The translations under genes and the position numbers were made by a program. From contig NC_009365.1 in the NCBI RefSeq assembly GCF_000092065.1, positions 372,001 through 436,000 on the forward strand: a stretch of DNA of 64,000 nt, written 5' to 3'. Under the pieces are notes generated by a model that was not told the DNA's origin, did no database searches, and saw nothing but the letters and a program-made list of their open reading frames with translations. Shown one piece after another: positions 36,043 to 44,585 of the stretch; the first letter of the stretch is position 1; each line of letters opens with the position of its first letter. This DNA is from Ostreococcus lucimarinus CCE9901. Lineage: Eukaryota > Chlorophyta > Mamiellophyceae > Mamiellales > Bathycoccaceae.

Positions 36043-37713
36043 ATGCAAATCGAACGAAGGAAACGAAATGCGCGAGCGCTCTGCGCACTTGTTGTTTCTG
36101 CGACGCTTGCGAACACCGCGAGCGCGCAATTAACATACATCGCAGGATACGAGCCACGCTCCAACGTCGTCCAACATTCCCAAGTCGACTTGGACATAAG
36201 GGATATCATTAGTTCTTTCCCGAAGTGGAAGGGTGGAGACAGCATTTACAATGGCGGACTTCTGAACGACTGCACCACAGTGGCAGGCGCGTGCAACTGG
36301 AATGGGACCAGTAGTCTATACCCAACATTGTGGGACGGCACTTGTACGCACACCTGCCCTGCTGCTGACTCGGCAAATCCGGGCCAAAAGTGCACTTTAA
36401 GCGCGGCGGATGCATGTTTGTCCACTTACGGTATTTATAAGTATGGTAAGGGATCGTTCAAGGGGAACAACAAGGATGACGCGGCGTCGATGCGGACGCT
36501 TCGCGGGTTTGCAACGAAACTTGGTGATAAGGGTGCCTCAGCGCGTGTTGCCGCGAAAAACAACCCGTTTATCAACAAAATGAATAAATACTGGGCGAAA
36601 CAGGGGCTGAATGAATTGACTTGGGGTCAAGATATCATCGAAGCTGCTTTCAAAGGTACTTGTGTCAAGAACGGTAACTCGTGTGTAAAATCAGGGGGAG
36701 TAAATCTTCTCGATTTTGGCACGGTCGGAAACGACTTCAGGGTGGAAGTGATAAAGAAAGGTATTATTTACTTGAACATCTTTCCTTACGTCATTTGGGA
36801 ATTTCAAGACGCTATCAACGACTGCCATGGTGGTGACTTGGGCGCGAACGATGAAATTCCCGGAGGAGGTTCAGTACACGCTTGGGATGAAGCCGTAGCC
36901 TTTTACACTGGTTCGCTCGAGGGCATCTTAAAAGGCGGTAACAATGGCCTCGCCTCATGCGATGACGGTAATTGTGAGTTGCAATTTCAACTGTCAGATT
37001 ATCGCTGCACGAACTTCGGTACCTGCACCGCCGATGCTGATGGTGACCCGTGGAGTGGATACTCAAAAAATAATGAAGAGATCTTCAAACTCTTTCAACA
37101 AGGTGAAGGTGAAATTACTGAAGCCGCTGCAAGCTCCAATACTGCGGCGACGAAATGTGACTTGCCGGATCGCACCCACGAAAAGGCTGTTACGAAAATG
37201 CTTGTTCCTTTCGTGCAAGGATGCATGAGGTACTTGTGGAAGACAAAAGATTCGCAGAAAGCTAAGGAAGCAGGCGAGCTCTTTGCGTTTGCATCCGCTG
37301 CACTTCCTTTTATCGATGCGGTAGACCCTGTCGCCGCTACTAAGTTGTTCACACGTGCGTGGAAACTAGATTTCACTACTTACACGTATGAAGAAACTAA
37401 GCAGGGCATCGAAGGCACCCTTTCGAGACTCGGTGCTGGTGAGGGCATTGGTACAATATCTTGCGCTGACATTGGCGACCTCGTTGACAGCAGTGATCAA
37501 CTGCTCGCTGCTGGCTGCACGGATCCCTCATCTCCCTCATCTTCCAATAATGACACCACTCTCGGGCTGGGTATTGGGATTCCACTGGGTGCCATCGCAA
37601 TCACCGCGTTGGTATTTGTCGTGCTTTTGTGGCGAAAGAGCTCAGCAAACAGCAAGCGAGTCGAAGAGTTAACCATGCAGCTGAGAGGTCCTGGTAAGGA
37701 CTTCTATCCGTGA
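36043..37713 (+). CDS. Secreted, membrane-anchored FEA1/phytotransferrin-like protein (tentative)
   Basis: 556 residues. A signal peptide (1-28, ending NTASA-Q) is followed by a large Cys-containing ectodomain and a C-terminal transmembrane helix (~515-540, IPLGAIAITALVFVVLLW) with a basic tail. Blocks such as YIAGYEPRSNV...HSQVDLDI, GSVHAWDEAVAFYTGSLEG and AGELFAFASAALPFI resemble, from memory, the algal FEA1/H43/ISIP2a family, extracellular proteins induced by low iron that bind ferric iron for uptake. This is a moderate-confidence match only. The gene uses noticeably more A/T-ending codons than its neighbours and lies inside the insert, both consistent with a different origin. The reading frame is intact, so it may be functional. 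Confidence 0.55.
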   Translation: MQIERRKRNARALCALVVSATLANTASAQLTYIAGYEPRSNVVQHSQVDLDIRDIISSFPKWKGGDSIYNGGLLNDCTTVAGACNWNGTSSLYPTLWDGTCTHTCPAADSANPGQKCTLSAADACLSTYGIYKYGKGSFKGNNKDDAASMRTLRGFATKLGDKGASARVAAKNNPFINKMNKYWAKQGLNELTWGQDIIEAAFKGTCVKNGNSCVKSGGVNLLDFGTVGNDFRVEVIKKGIIYLNIFPYVIWEFQDAINDCHGGDLGANDEIPGGGSVHAWDEAVAFYTGSLEGILKGGNNGLASCDDGNCELQFQLSDYRCTNFGTCTADADGDPWSGYSKNNEEIFKLFQQGEGEITEAAASSNTAATKCDLPDRTHEKAVTKMLVPFVQGCMRYLWKTKDSQKAKEAGELFAFASAALPFIDAVDPVAATKLFTRAWKLDFTTYTYEETKQGIEGTLSRLGAGEGIGTISCADIGDLVDSSDQLLAAGCTDPSSPSSSNNDTTLGLGIGIPLGAIAITALVFVVLLWRKSSANSKRVEELTMQLRGPGKDFYP

Positions 37714-37732
37714 GAGGTCCTGGTAAGGACTT
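37682..37732. repeat. 29-bp tandem duplication across the FEA1-like stop codon
   Basis: TGAGAGGTCCTGGTAAGGAC occurs at 37682 and again at 37711. The second copy supplies the TGA stop, so the duplication has set the present C-terminus. Each unit can fold as a GTCCT-GGTA-AGGAC hairpin. Confidence 0.9.
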
Positions 37733-38763
37733 GAGTCTTCTCTATGAGGTGCTGCTCCGATAGGCTACTACATTGAGCCCAGCACATTGAGCCCAAGAGC
37801 GAAGAGCTCGTTTAATTTAATGCACATACTACTTGAAATACCGTCTCACCATTTGCCGCCGTTTGCCGCCGCCGCGTTGATCGAGCATGACTTGGACGTG
37901 TTACCGAACGAAACGTAACGAGCCAGGTGGCGTTCGTAGGGTATTGAAATGCAGAAATTTGTATCCGTGAGTCGCAGCTAACTTTGAGCGCGACACGACG
38001 CGAGGTGCGCGCGAAGGCAAAAAGTTACATATTTTACCGTTTTTTTTCGAAATCACGTGTAGTGCATTATGGTACCACCTAAAACATGGTGGCTAATACA
38101 CACAGCACCACACTATAGATAAACACGACATATAATATGTACAGAACTACATTGAGCGGCTTGCCAAGCGTGGCCCACAGAAAGTTCTGGTTCGAGTCGC
38201 GCGTTTGTTGCGCGCAGCAGCTTTCCTTGCACTGCGAGCTCGAGTTTTCGCACGCTGGCTCAGTACTCTCTGTTCGTAAGGCGCGCGTGAAGGCTCTAAT
38301 CGAACGGAACTCCAGACGCGCGGCGTGTGGCATCGTTCGTCGCGCGCCGTAGGGCCACACACGTGCACTCCTCGCAGCAGAGACTACGCGTCTCCGCTCA
38401 CGTTCAGAGAACGAAGGGCGTGCGACGCAGTCTCGTCGGCACTGGAGCATTCTGAGGGCGCGCGCGAGGGTGACACTTGCTTACGCTGATGTTCTCGGCG
38501 GAGGTCCCGCGTACAGAGCGTCGCCGCGACGGCAAGTGACATGCAGCCACTCGAAGTCGTGCGACGAGCGGCGACGACGCGGTTGTAACGCACACGCGCC
38601 GGCCCCGGGCACGAGACGAAACCGAAAAGACGGTTCGTAGAAAAACGCGCGTGTTTGGCACGCGCCCGGTGAAACGTGAGCGAAAAACCGAAAAGTATAC
38701 CTATAGGGTGTAGCGCTTCGATGTATGATGCAAATGGAATTACGGTACTTTATACGAATGCCC
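37714..38763. other. Gene-poor part of the insert
   Basis: About 1,050 bases with no convincing gene. A 15-base unit (CATTGAGCCCAG...) is repeated near 37772. A minus-strand frame at 38079-38450 would encode 123 residues ending in a strongly hydrophobic helix (VVLYILYVVFIYSVVLCVLA) and could be a small tail-anchored protein, but its N-terminal part looks like random Arg-rich sequence. A T-rich tract lies at 38040-38047. Confidence 0.4.
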
Positions 38764-39063
38764 CTAACGACGAGACGATACCGATTGGGTAAAGTTCTGG
38801 CGACCCGCCGCTACGCCCAACACAAATTGGTCCCACAGATGCATTCCCCAAAGTGAGGGACTGGAATCAAAGGCGGGCAAGAAAACCGCCGCATGGCTCG
38901 CACCCCGTGCACTGCCAGCGTCGCCCGAGGCCACGCTCCGCGTGAAAGTCGGCGCATCGCGTGCGAGCGCTGCCGCATAACTCACACCCCGTGTGCCGCC
39001 ATTATCGTCGCCTGAGGCCACGCCCCGCGAGAAAGTCGGCGGATCGCGTGCGAGTGCCGTCGC
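38764..39063 (-). pseudogene. 3' end of a broken repeat-containing ORF at the right junction
   Basis: The minus-strand frame has two near-identical units of 28-29 codons (ALARDPPTFSRGVASGD..., ALARDAPTFTRSVASGD...; DNA periods 84 and 87) and then AFDSSPSLWGMHLWDQFVLG before the stop. The sequence is cut at 39063 where the direct repeat begins, so the 5' part is missing. The family is not recognised. The cut falls within a few bases of the start of what looks like a third repeat unit. Confidence 0.5.
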
Positions 39064-40578
39064 GGTTTGTACGAACAAGTTGACGCATGGACGAGCACGT
39101 TTTGGTCTCATCTCGAAGTCGCTCGAGGAAACTCACACAAGTTGCGCGAGGGTGAGACAATTGTGGAAGACGCTAATGCCGCCACTGAAGCTCCAAAAGG
39201 CGATTCGAAGCCACCGCAAGCGGCTGCGCCGGCGAAGAAAGTCGAAGGCGTGCCACCACTACCAATCTGCCGATCTGAAGTGCAGTGGCTGCCGAAAACG
39301 ACAGAAGTGGTTGCTAATCGCGTCGCGCCCGGTCCAGATTCCGAAGGTGCATACACCGTCTCCTCGCCGTACATGGCGACTATTCACAAGCGTGAGGTAC
39401 TCACAAACTTGAAATCCGATCGGCGAGTGTTGCACATGGAGTTTGATCTCGGATCAAGTGGGATCTCTTACAAGCCGGGAGATTCCATTGGCATCGTACC
39501 GCAGAACGACGCCGAGCTGGTTCGAGCCATCGTCGATCGGCTGGGTCTCGATCAAGCCGCCATTTTCACGCTGAATTGGAAGAAAGGTGACACGAATGAA
39601 CACGCGACTCATCCGTTGCCGCATATTCACACCCCGTGCACGGTAAAGAGTGTGTTCACGAATTATATCGACATCACGGGATGTCCGCGTAAGTCGCTCC
39701 TTCGCGTTCTCGCCGAACACTGCGGCAACGCGGAGGAAAAAGACGCCCTCTTGCACCTTTCATCGCGTGGTGGTCGAGCAGAATACGAAACACAGATTCG
39801 CGCGCAGTCACCGACGCTATTGACGCTCTTGAACAATTATCCGAGTTGTTGTCCTCCGTTAGCCGAGCTTTTAGATGCCCTCTCTCCGCTCGCGCCGAGA
39901 CTGTATTCGATCACATGCGCGCCCGAGGTGGCACCAACAACGCCGTCGGTTGCCTTCAGTGTCGTGCGGTTCCAGGTACCCAGCGGTGAACATCGCCTCG
40001 GCGTCGCCACGAACTGGCTCGACGAGATATCGGTCGACGACAAGTGCGAGCACAAAGTCCCGGTGTACATCAAGCCAAGCTTGAAGTTCGGCCTGCCCGA
40101 AGACTCGAGCGCGCCGCTAGTGATGATTGGTCCGGGTACCGGCGTCGCACCATGCCGCGGTTTCCTCCAGTCCAGACGCGCTAAAGCACAAAAAGGCGGT
40201 CGATTATCTGAAGCTATGTTGTTCTTCGGCTGTCGCAAGGCAGATGAGGACTTCCTGTACGAAGCCGACTGGAAGAGTTTCACCGCCGATGGCTCGCTGA
40301 CAAAGCTCGTCTGCGCCTTTAGCCGCGAGACCGCAGAAAAGGTATACGTGCAGCACAAAATTGAAGAGCACGCCACCGAAGTCGCGCGCTTAATCTCTGA
40401 GGGCGCTTACGTCATGGTATGCGGCGACGGCGCGCACATGGCCAAGGATGTCCACGCCGCCCTCGTCCGCGTCGTCGCTCAAGCCGGCGTCTGCGGCGTC
40501 TCTGACGTCAAAGCCGCCGAGGCTCTCCTCGCCGACTTCACTAAATCCGGTCGTTACGTCCGTGATATTTGGAGCTAA
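39064..40578 (+). pseudogene. 5'-truncated diflavin reductase copy (FAD/NADPH half only)
   Basis: About 504 codons identical to the C-terminal part of the intact reductase except one Phe-to-Cys change in the NADPH-binding motif (GTGVAPFRGF becomes GTGVAPCRGF). It begins at the end of the flavodoxin domain, has no upstream ATG in the open part of the frame (an in-frame TGA lies at 39013), and lacks the FMN domain, the anchor and a promoter. It is most likely a dead fragment, although the rest of the frame is still open, as expected for a recent event. Confidence 0.9.
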
Positions 40579-40801
40579 CGCACGCGCGTTCGTATTGTTT
40601 AGATTTTAATTTCTCATTTCATTTCATTTCATTCCACTCCACTCTCGTTCCGTTTCACCAAACTCCTGCGGGCGAGTTGGGTGTTACGCGTACACGCGCG
40701 CCCCTCAGACCCGCGCGCGCTTCGCCGCGGGCTAAAATGCGCCGTCGTGATCGAGGAAACGACCCTCCGATGGTGTCGTCGACGTTCGTCGTCGTCCTCG
40801 T
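39064..40801 (+). repeat. Copy B of the 1,738-bp direct repeat
   Basis: Second copy of 32619-34356, differing at two positions noted there. On its right it continues directly into the intact GH1 gene, so this side is probably the original context of the GH1 promoter, and copy A the original context of the reductase. Confidence 0.97.
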
Positions 40802-42515
40802 CGGCGTCGTCGCCCGCGCGAGCGCGCAGACCCACGCGCACCAACACCATCGAGGCGAAACGAGCCACGGCGACGGAAACTTTGTCACCTTCCCACCGTC
40901 GTTCGCGTTCGGCGTCGGAACGTCGGCGTGGCAGATCGAAGGAAACGGTGGTGATCGCCCGCGATCGGTGTGGGACGCGTTCGTGAGCGAACTAGGAGAG
41001 GAGAAGAGAGTGGAGGCGGAGCGCGGGATCGGCTTTCACGAGCGATACGCGGCGGATGCGCAAATGATGGCGGATGCGGGAGTGAAACATTTCAAAATGT
41101 CCCTGAGCTGGCCGAGGTTGATGCGCGCCGACGGGAGCGCGATCGATGAAGGGTTCGAGTATTATCAGAACGTTTTCGGGGCGCTACGCGAGCGAGGCGT
41201 GGAACCGCACGTGACGCTGTTTCACTGGGACACGCCGATGTGGTGCTGCGCCAACGAAACGATCGCGAGCGGGCGTGGGAGCGTGTGCGAAGGAGCTTGG
41301 GTGAAGGATGAAATCTTGAAAGATTTTGAGAAGTACGCGGATGCGGTGTTTAGTAGACTCGGGAAGGGGATAAAATATTGGACCACAATTAGTGAGCCAA
41401 AAACCGTCGCAGAGATGGGCTACGGTGCGGGCCTTCACGCGCCTGGGCGTCGGAGCGTGGAAGAACAACTTAAAGTGGGGCATAATATGTTGCGTGCACA
41501 CGCTTTGGCGGTGGCGCTCTATAGGGAGAAATATTCCCAGTTTGGAGGGAAACTTTCAATCAATTTGAATAGCGCTTGGGTCGAGCCGGCGTCGGATTCG
41601 CCGGACGACGTGCGTGCGGCGGCAAACGCGATGGATGAAGAGCTTGGATGGTTTGCCGATCCTATTTATAAAGGTGACTATCCGGCGAGCATGCGGGCGA
41701 GATTGGGGAGCTTTCTTCCGGAGTTCACCGAGGAGGAGCGCGTGCTCGTGAAAGGGAGCGTCGATTACTTTGCGCTCAATCACTACACGTCCTACTTCGC
41801 CAAGCATGTGACCGACGCGCAAGCTTCGTCGCAGCTTGGTTTGAGCGGCAGACCTCAGCCGTGGGAGATCACACTAGAGTCAGAAAAGAGCAAGAAACCA
41901 ATCGGCAAGGAGGCGCAAAGCGACTGGTTGCACATCGTGCCGTGGGGATTAGAAAAGGTTTTGCTGCACATCAAGGACAGATACGACGATCCAGCGATCA
42001 TGATCTCGGAGAATGGCGTCGATATCGCCGAGAGGGGCGATATCGCGGAAACTCTGGACGACACAACGAGAGTCAAGTTTATCGATGCCTATCTCGGAGC
42101 CGCTCGCGAGGCGATGCGTAAAGGCGCAAACGTTGTGGGGTACTTTTATTGGTCGATGTTCGACAACGTCGAGTGGGTGGATGGGCGATCGAAACGATTT
42201 GGTTTGGTTTATGTCGATTACGACGGCAAGTACGGCGAAAAGATGAAGCGCTATCCAAAGAAATCTCTCGAGCACTTCTCCTCCTACATGCGAGGAGAGC
42301 ACGCCGAAGAACCAACCCTCGGTGCCGCGCGCGTGCGACACTCGCTCGAAGACTCTTTCGTTCAAGTCGATCCGAGGCGTCAGGGCGAAATCTTCGCATT
42401 GCAAGGCATGGCGTTGACCATCGCCTGCGTCTACGCCGCGGCAGCGGCGTTCGCCGGCGGCGTCAAAATCGTCGAGCAAGACGTCGAGCAAGACGAACGC
42501 TCGTCCCTCGTCTGA
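40737..42515 (+). CDS. Family 1 glycoside hydrolase (beta-glucosidase-like), membrane-anchored
   Basis: 592 residues from ATG 40737 (AAAATG context); ATG 40770 is an alternative that gives a cleaner signal peptide (VSSTFVVVLVGVVARASA). The GH1 barrel begins FPPSFAFGVGTSAWQIEGNG. The acid/base is Glu220 in TISEPK and the nucleophile Glu425 in ISENGVD; YFYWSMFDNVEW matches the aglycone-site block. The Asn that normally precedes the acid/base Glu (NEP) is Ser here. A hydrophobic segment near the C-terminus (~555-580) suggests a second membrane anchor. Retaining beta-glycosidases of this family act on glucosides or galactolipids; the substrate is unknown. The first 65 bases of the gene are duplicated at 34292. 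Confidence 0.9.
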   Translation: MRRRDRGNDPPMVSSTFVVVLVGVVARASAQTHAHQHHRGETSHGDGNFVTFPPSFAFGVGTSAWQIEGNGGDRPRSVWDAFVSELGEEKRVEAERGIGFHERYAADAQMMADAGVKHFKMSLSWPRLMRADGSAIDEGFEYYQNVFGALRERGVEPHVTLFHWDTPMWCCANETIASGRGSVCEGAWVKDEILKDFEKYADAVFSRLGKGIKYWTTISEPKTVAEMGYGAGLHAPGRRSVEEQLKVGHNMLRAHALAVALYREKYSQFGGKLSINLNSAWVEPASDSPDDVRAAANAMDEELGWFADPIYKGDYPASMRARLGSFLPEFTEEERVLVKGSVDYFALNHYTSYFAKHVTDAQASSQLGLSGRPQPWEITLESEKSKKPIGKEAQSDWLHIVPWGLEKVLLHIKDRYDDPAIMISENGVDIAERGDIAETLDDTTRVKFIDAYLGAAREAMRKGANVVGYFYWSMFDNVEWVDGRSKRFGLVYVDYDGKYGEKMKRYPKKSLEHFSSYMRGEHAEEPTLGAARVRHSLEDSFVQVDPRRQGEIFALQGMALTIACVYAAAAAFAGGVKIVEQDVEQDERSSLV

Positions 42516-42951
42516 CGCCATCGCCCACGATCGACACATAGCAAACAAATTCGCTTAAACGAGTAAACAGTTGAGACTTAGCGCGCGTTGAAACAATCAC
42601 ATGCACGGTATTGAACCATGGCGTGTACACGAGTCTCCGAAGACTCGCGTGCTTCGGGCGCTCCGCGCCATCGCGTCCACGTCGACGCGATGTGACCTTC
42701 GCCACGATCTCGCCCTCCTCGAGCGAGGTTTCGCGAACGCGCTTGCTCGCGACGAGCTCCGGCGCCGCGCAAAGCTTCGCGAGACGACTCGCAGCCGCGC
42801 GCGCACATATCGCTCGGTCGCCCGCGTCTTGACCGGGCGCGAGCGCGATTTGCGCGAGCCGCGCGAAATTTCGGTCCCCCGCGACGCGCGCGTTCTCCGC
42901 CACGCGTCGGTGGCGTCGCAGAAACTTTTTCACGTGCGTCTTCTTCGTCAT
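42463..42951 (-). CDS. Uncertain small basic protein
   Basis: 162 residues from an ATG at 42951 (MTKKTHVKKFLRRHRRVAENARV). The first 100 residues are basic and helical, with a plausible amino-acid mix (FARLAQIALAPGQDAGDR, KRVRETSLEEGEIVAKV), but no family is recognised. The 3' end overlaps the GH1 stop by 53 bases on the opposite strand. Frames on the other strand are equally long here, so it may be a chance ORF. I prefer this frame because it has the least Arg-biased composition. Confidence 0.35.
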   Translation of the reverse strand: MTKKTHVKKFLRRHRRVAENARVAGDRNFARLAQIALAPGQDAGDRAICARAAASRLAKLCAAPELVASKRVRETSLEEGEIVAKVTSRRRGRDGAERPKHASLRRLVYTPWFNTVHVIVSTRAKSQLFTRLSEFVCYVSIVGDGVRRGTSVRLARRLARRF

Positions 42952-43607
42952 GCCTCCATGTGACGTTTCGTCTCGGCGTCTCGACCTTGTGACGCGGCCT
43001 CGGACGCGCGCGAGGGCACCTCGGCACTCTGCGACGCGCGCGCGACTCGGCGCGGTCGTCGCGGACGCGTCGCGAAAGAAGAAAAAAAGTCGAGCATCGA
43101 ACCGCGCGTCGTTCGAGCGCCGCGCCGCGGCGCGCGCGACGCGCGGACGCGCGAGATGGGGCGCGTTGAAGCGGCGTTTCTCGGCGCCGGATCCCGCCTC
43201 GGGCGGCGCCTCGGGCGTCGCGCGCGCGACTAGCAAGACACGAAAACGAAGGAAAGAAAGCGCGTACGAATTCTTTTGAATCGATGTGCGCGGCGATGGA
43301 CGCGCGCGCGCGCGTTCGCGCGCCGACTCGCGCGATCGTCGTCTCCGAGACGGGCCGCGCAGACTGACCCTCGCGCAGAGGCCGACGCCAGAAGACACGC
43401 GAAACAAGGCGGCGATAGCGTCCAAACTATCGCTCGCCTGCGGCAGGTTAACCCAGGGTTGACCCAAGGTTGACCCAGCCGCAGTACTACACCCTCGCGG
43501 CGCGAGGACGCGAAGGAGGGACAGCTCGCTCGCGCGATCTCGTCGAACGACCTAGAGCCCTCGAAAGTAGCGATTGTAGTACGTCGCGTCACTCGCAGCC
43601 TCGCGCG
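42952..43607. other. Intergenic region upstream of the TMEM53-like gene
   Basis: 656 bases of CG-rich sequence. Near 43444-43479 a 13-14-base unit of the form GGTT(A/G)ACCCA(A/G)G occurs three times in tandem, the only clear structure. Several long frames cross the region but all are Arg/Ala-biased. Confidence 0.4.
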
Positions 43608-44543
43608 ATGCTTCGAGTCGCCGCCGCGCGCGCGGTCGCGCGCACCCTCGCCCCCGCGAGCGTCCGCGCCGCCCGCCCGCGCGCGCGCGACGCGCGCCGG
43701 GCGCCGTCTCGTCGCGCGGCCGCCTCGTTCGCCGCGAACGACGACGTGCGCGCGATAAAACTCGCGCCGTACTGCGAACTCCTCACGCGGTCGAACGACG
43801 CCGAACGACCGCTCGCGATATGCGTCGGATGGTTTGGAGCGTCGTTGAAACACGTGAAGAAGTATGCGGCGATGTACGTCGACGCGAATTGCGACGCGGT
43901 GGCGATCGCGCCGCCGAGCGCGGCGATGCTCGTGCCGGCGGCGGTCGATGCGTACGCCGACGTAATCCTGCGAGCGCTCGCGCGGCACGTTCGCGGAAAG
44001 TGCGTCGTGCACGTGGCGTCGAACGGAGGGTTCATTTTCGCTGGAAATTTAATGCTCAAGGCGGCGAACGGCGACGCGACGGCGCGCACGATTTTTGAGC
44101 GGACGAAGGGCGTCGTGTTCGATTGCGCCCCTGGAAATTTGCGGCCCGATATCGTGGCGCGGGCGTTCGCGGCTGTCGTTGGAGGCGCGAGCGCGACGAG
44201 TGAGCCATCGCCGTATTTCGAGGTGTTTGCGTCGTGGTTGTTAGGGAGAAGGGTTCTCAGCGAACGTTTGCTGAGGATCGATGAGTTGTGGGGCAAGGCG
44301 GGAGCGCCAGAGTCAATCTTGTTGCGTTGCCCGTCGATGTTCATGTACAGCGAAGCCGACGTACTGATTTCCCCACGCGAGATCGAGGCTTTCGCGACGC
44401 TCAGACAAGACCAAACCGGTCACAGGAGCACTCTTCACAAGTACGACGACGCTGGGCACTGCGAAATTGGCCGCGACGACTACGAAGATTACAAGAGCAA
44501 GGTGACCGATTTCTTAGAGCGCGTCGTGCATTCGGCGGCGTAG
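43608..44543 (+). CDS. TMEM53/DUF829-like alpha/beta-hydrolase, organelle-targeted
   Basis: 311 residues from ATG 43608. An Arg/Ala-rich presequence (~1-45) suggests plastid or mitochondrial import. The body has the DUF829 pattern: PLAICVGWFGASLKHVKKYAAMY at the start, the nucleophile elbow HVASNGGFIFAGN (Ser in SNGG), MYSEADVLISPREIEAF near the acid, and DDAGHCEIGRDDYEDY with the terminal His. The catalytic Ser-Asp-His set therefore seems complete. Family members are poorly characterised hydrolases. It converges on DPE2 with 42 bases between the stops. Confidence 0.82.
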   Translation: MLRVAAARAVARTLAPASVRAARPRARDARRAPSRRAAASFAANDDVRAIKLAPYCELLTRSNDAERPLAICVGWFGASLKHVKKYAAMYVDANCDAVAIAPPSAAMLVPAAVDAYADVILRALARHVRGKCVVHVASNGGFIFAGNLMLKAANGDATARTIFERTKGVVFDCAPGNLRPDIVARAFAAVVGGASATSEPSPYFEVFASWLLGRRVLSERLLRIDELWGKAGAPESILLRCPSMFMYSEADVLISPREIEAFATLRQDQTGHRSTLHKYDDAGHCEIGRDDYEDYKSKVTDFLERVVHSAA

Positions 44544-44585
44544 CATTTGTTGTATTATTTTCTAGATTTCTAGTCATCGCGGCGT

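Larger units (their letters stand above)
34357..39063. mobile_element. 4,707-bp inserted segment flanked by 1.7-kb direct repeats
   Basis: All DNA between the two repeat copies. It is visibly more A/T-rich than its surroundings over much of its length, has long gene-poor stretches, and contains fragments (a MYB exon at the left edge, a cut ORF at the right edge) along with two longer ORFs. No transposase, integrase or terminal inverted repeat was seen, so it is not a recognisable transposon. The geometry suggests integration or duplication by homologous recombination. Confidence 0.75.

Noticed and set aside
35703-36212. 169-residue plus-strand frame upstream of and overlapping the FEA1-like gene
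   Set aside because: It runs through the palindrome and into the FEA1-like coding sequence in another frame; no domain, probably chance in A/T-rich DNA.
38150-38230. tRNA-like TTCGAGTC stretch
   Set aside because: No cloverleaf (acceptor, D and anticodon arms) could be drawn around it; tRNA genes in general were not found in the window.
34357-39063. Classical transposon or integrated virus
   Set aside because: No transposase, integrase, reverse transcriptase, capsid or terminal inverted repeats were found; the long direct repeats are host gene sequence.
43230-44012. 260-residue minus-strand frame opposite the TMEM53-like gene
   Set aside because: Arg-biased, no recognisable motif, and it overlaps a well-supported gene on the other strand.
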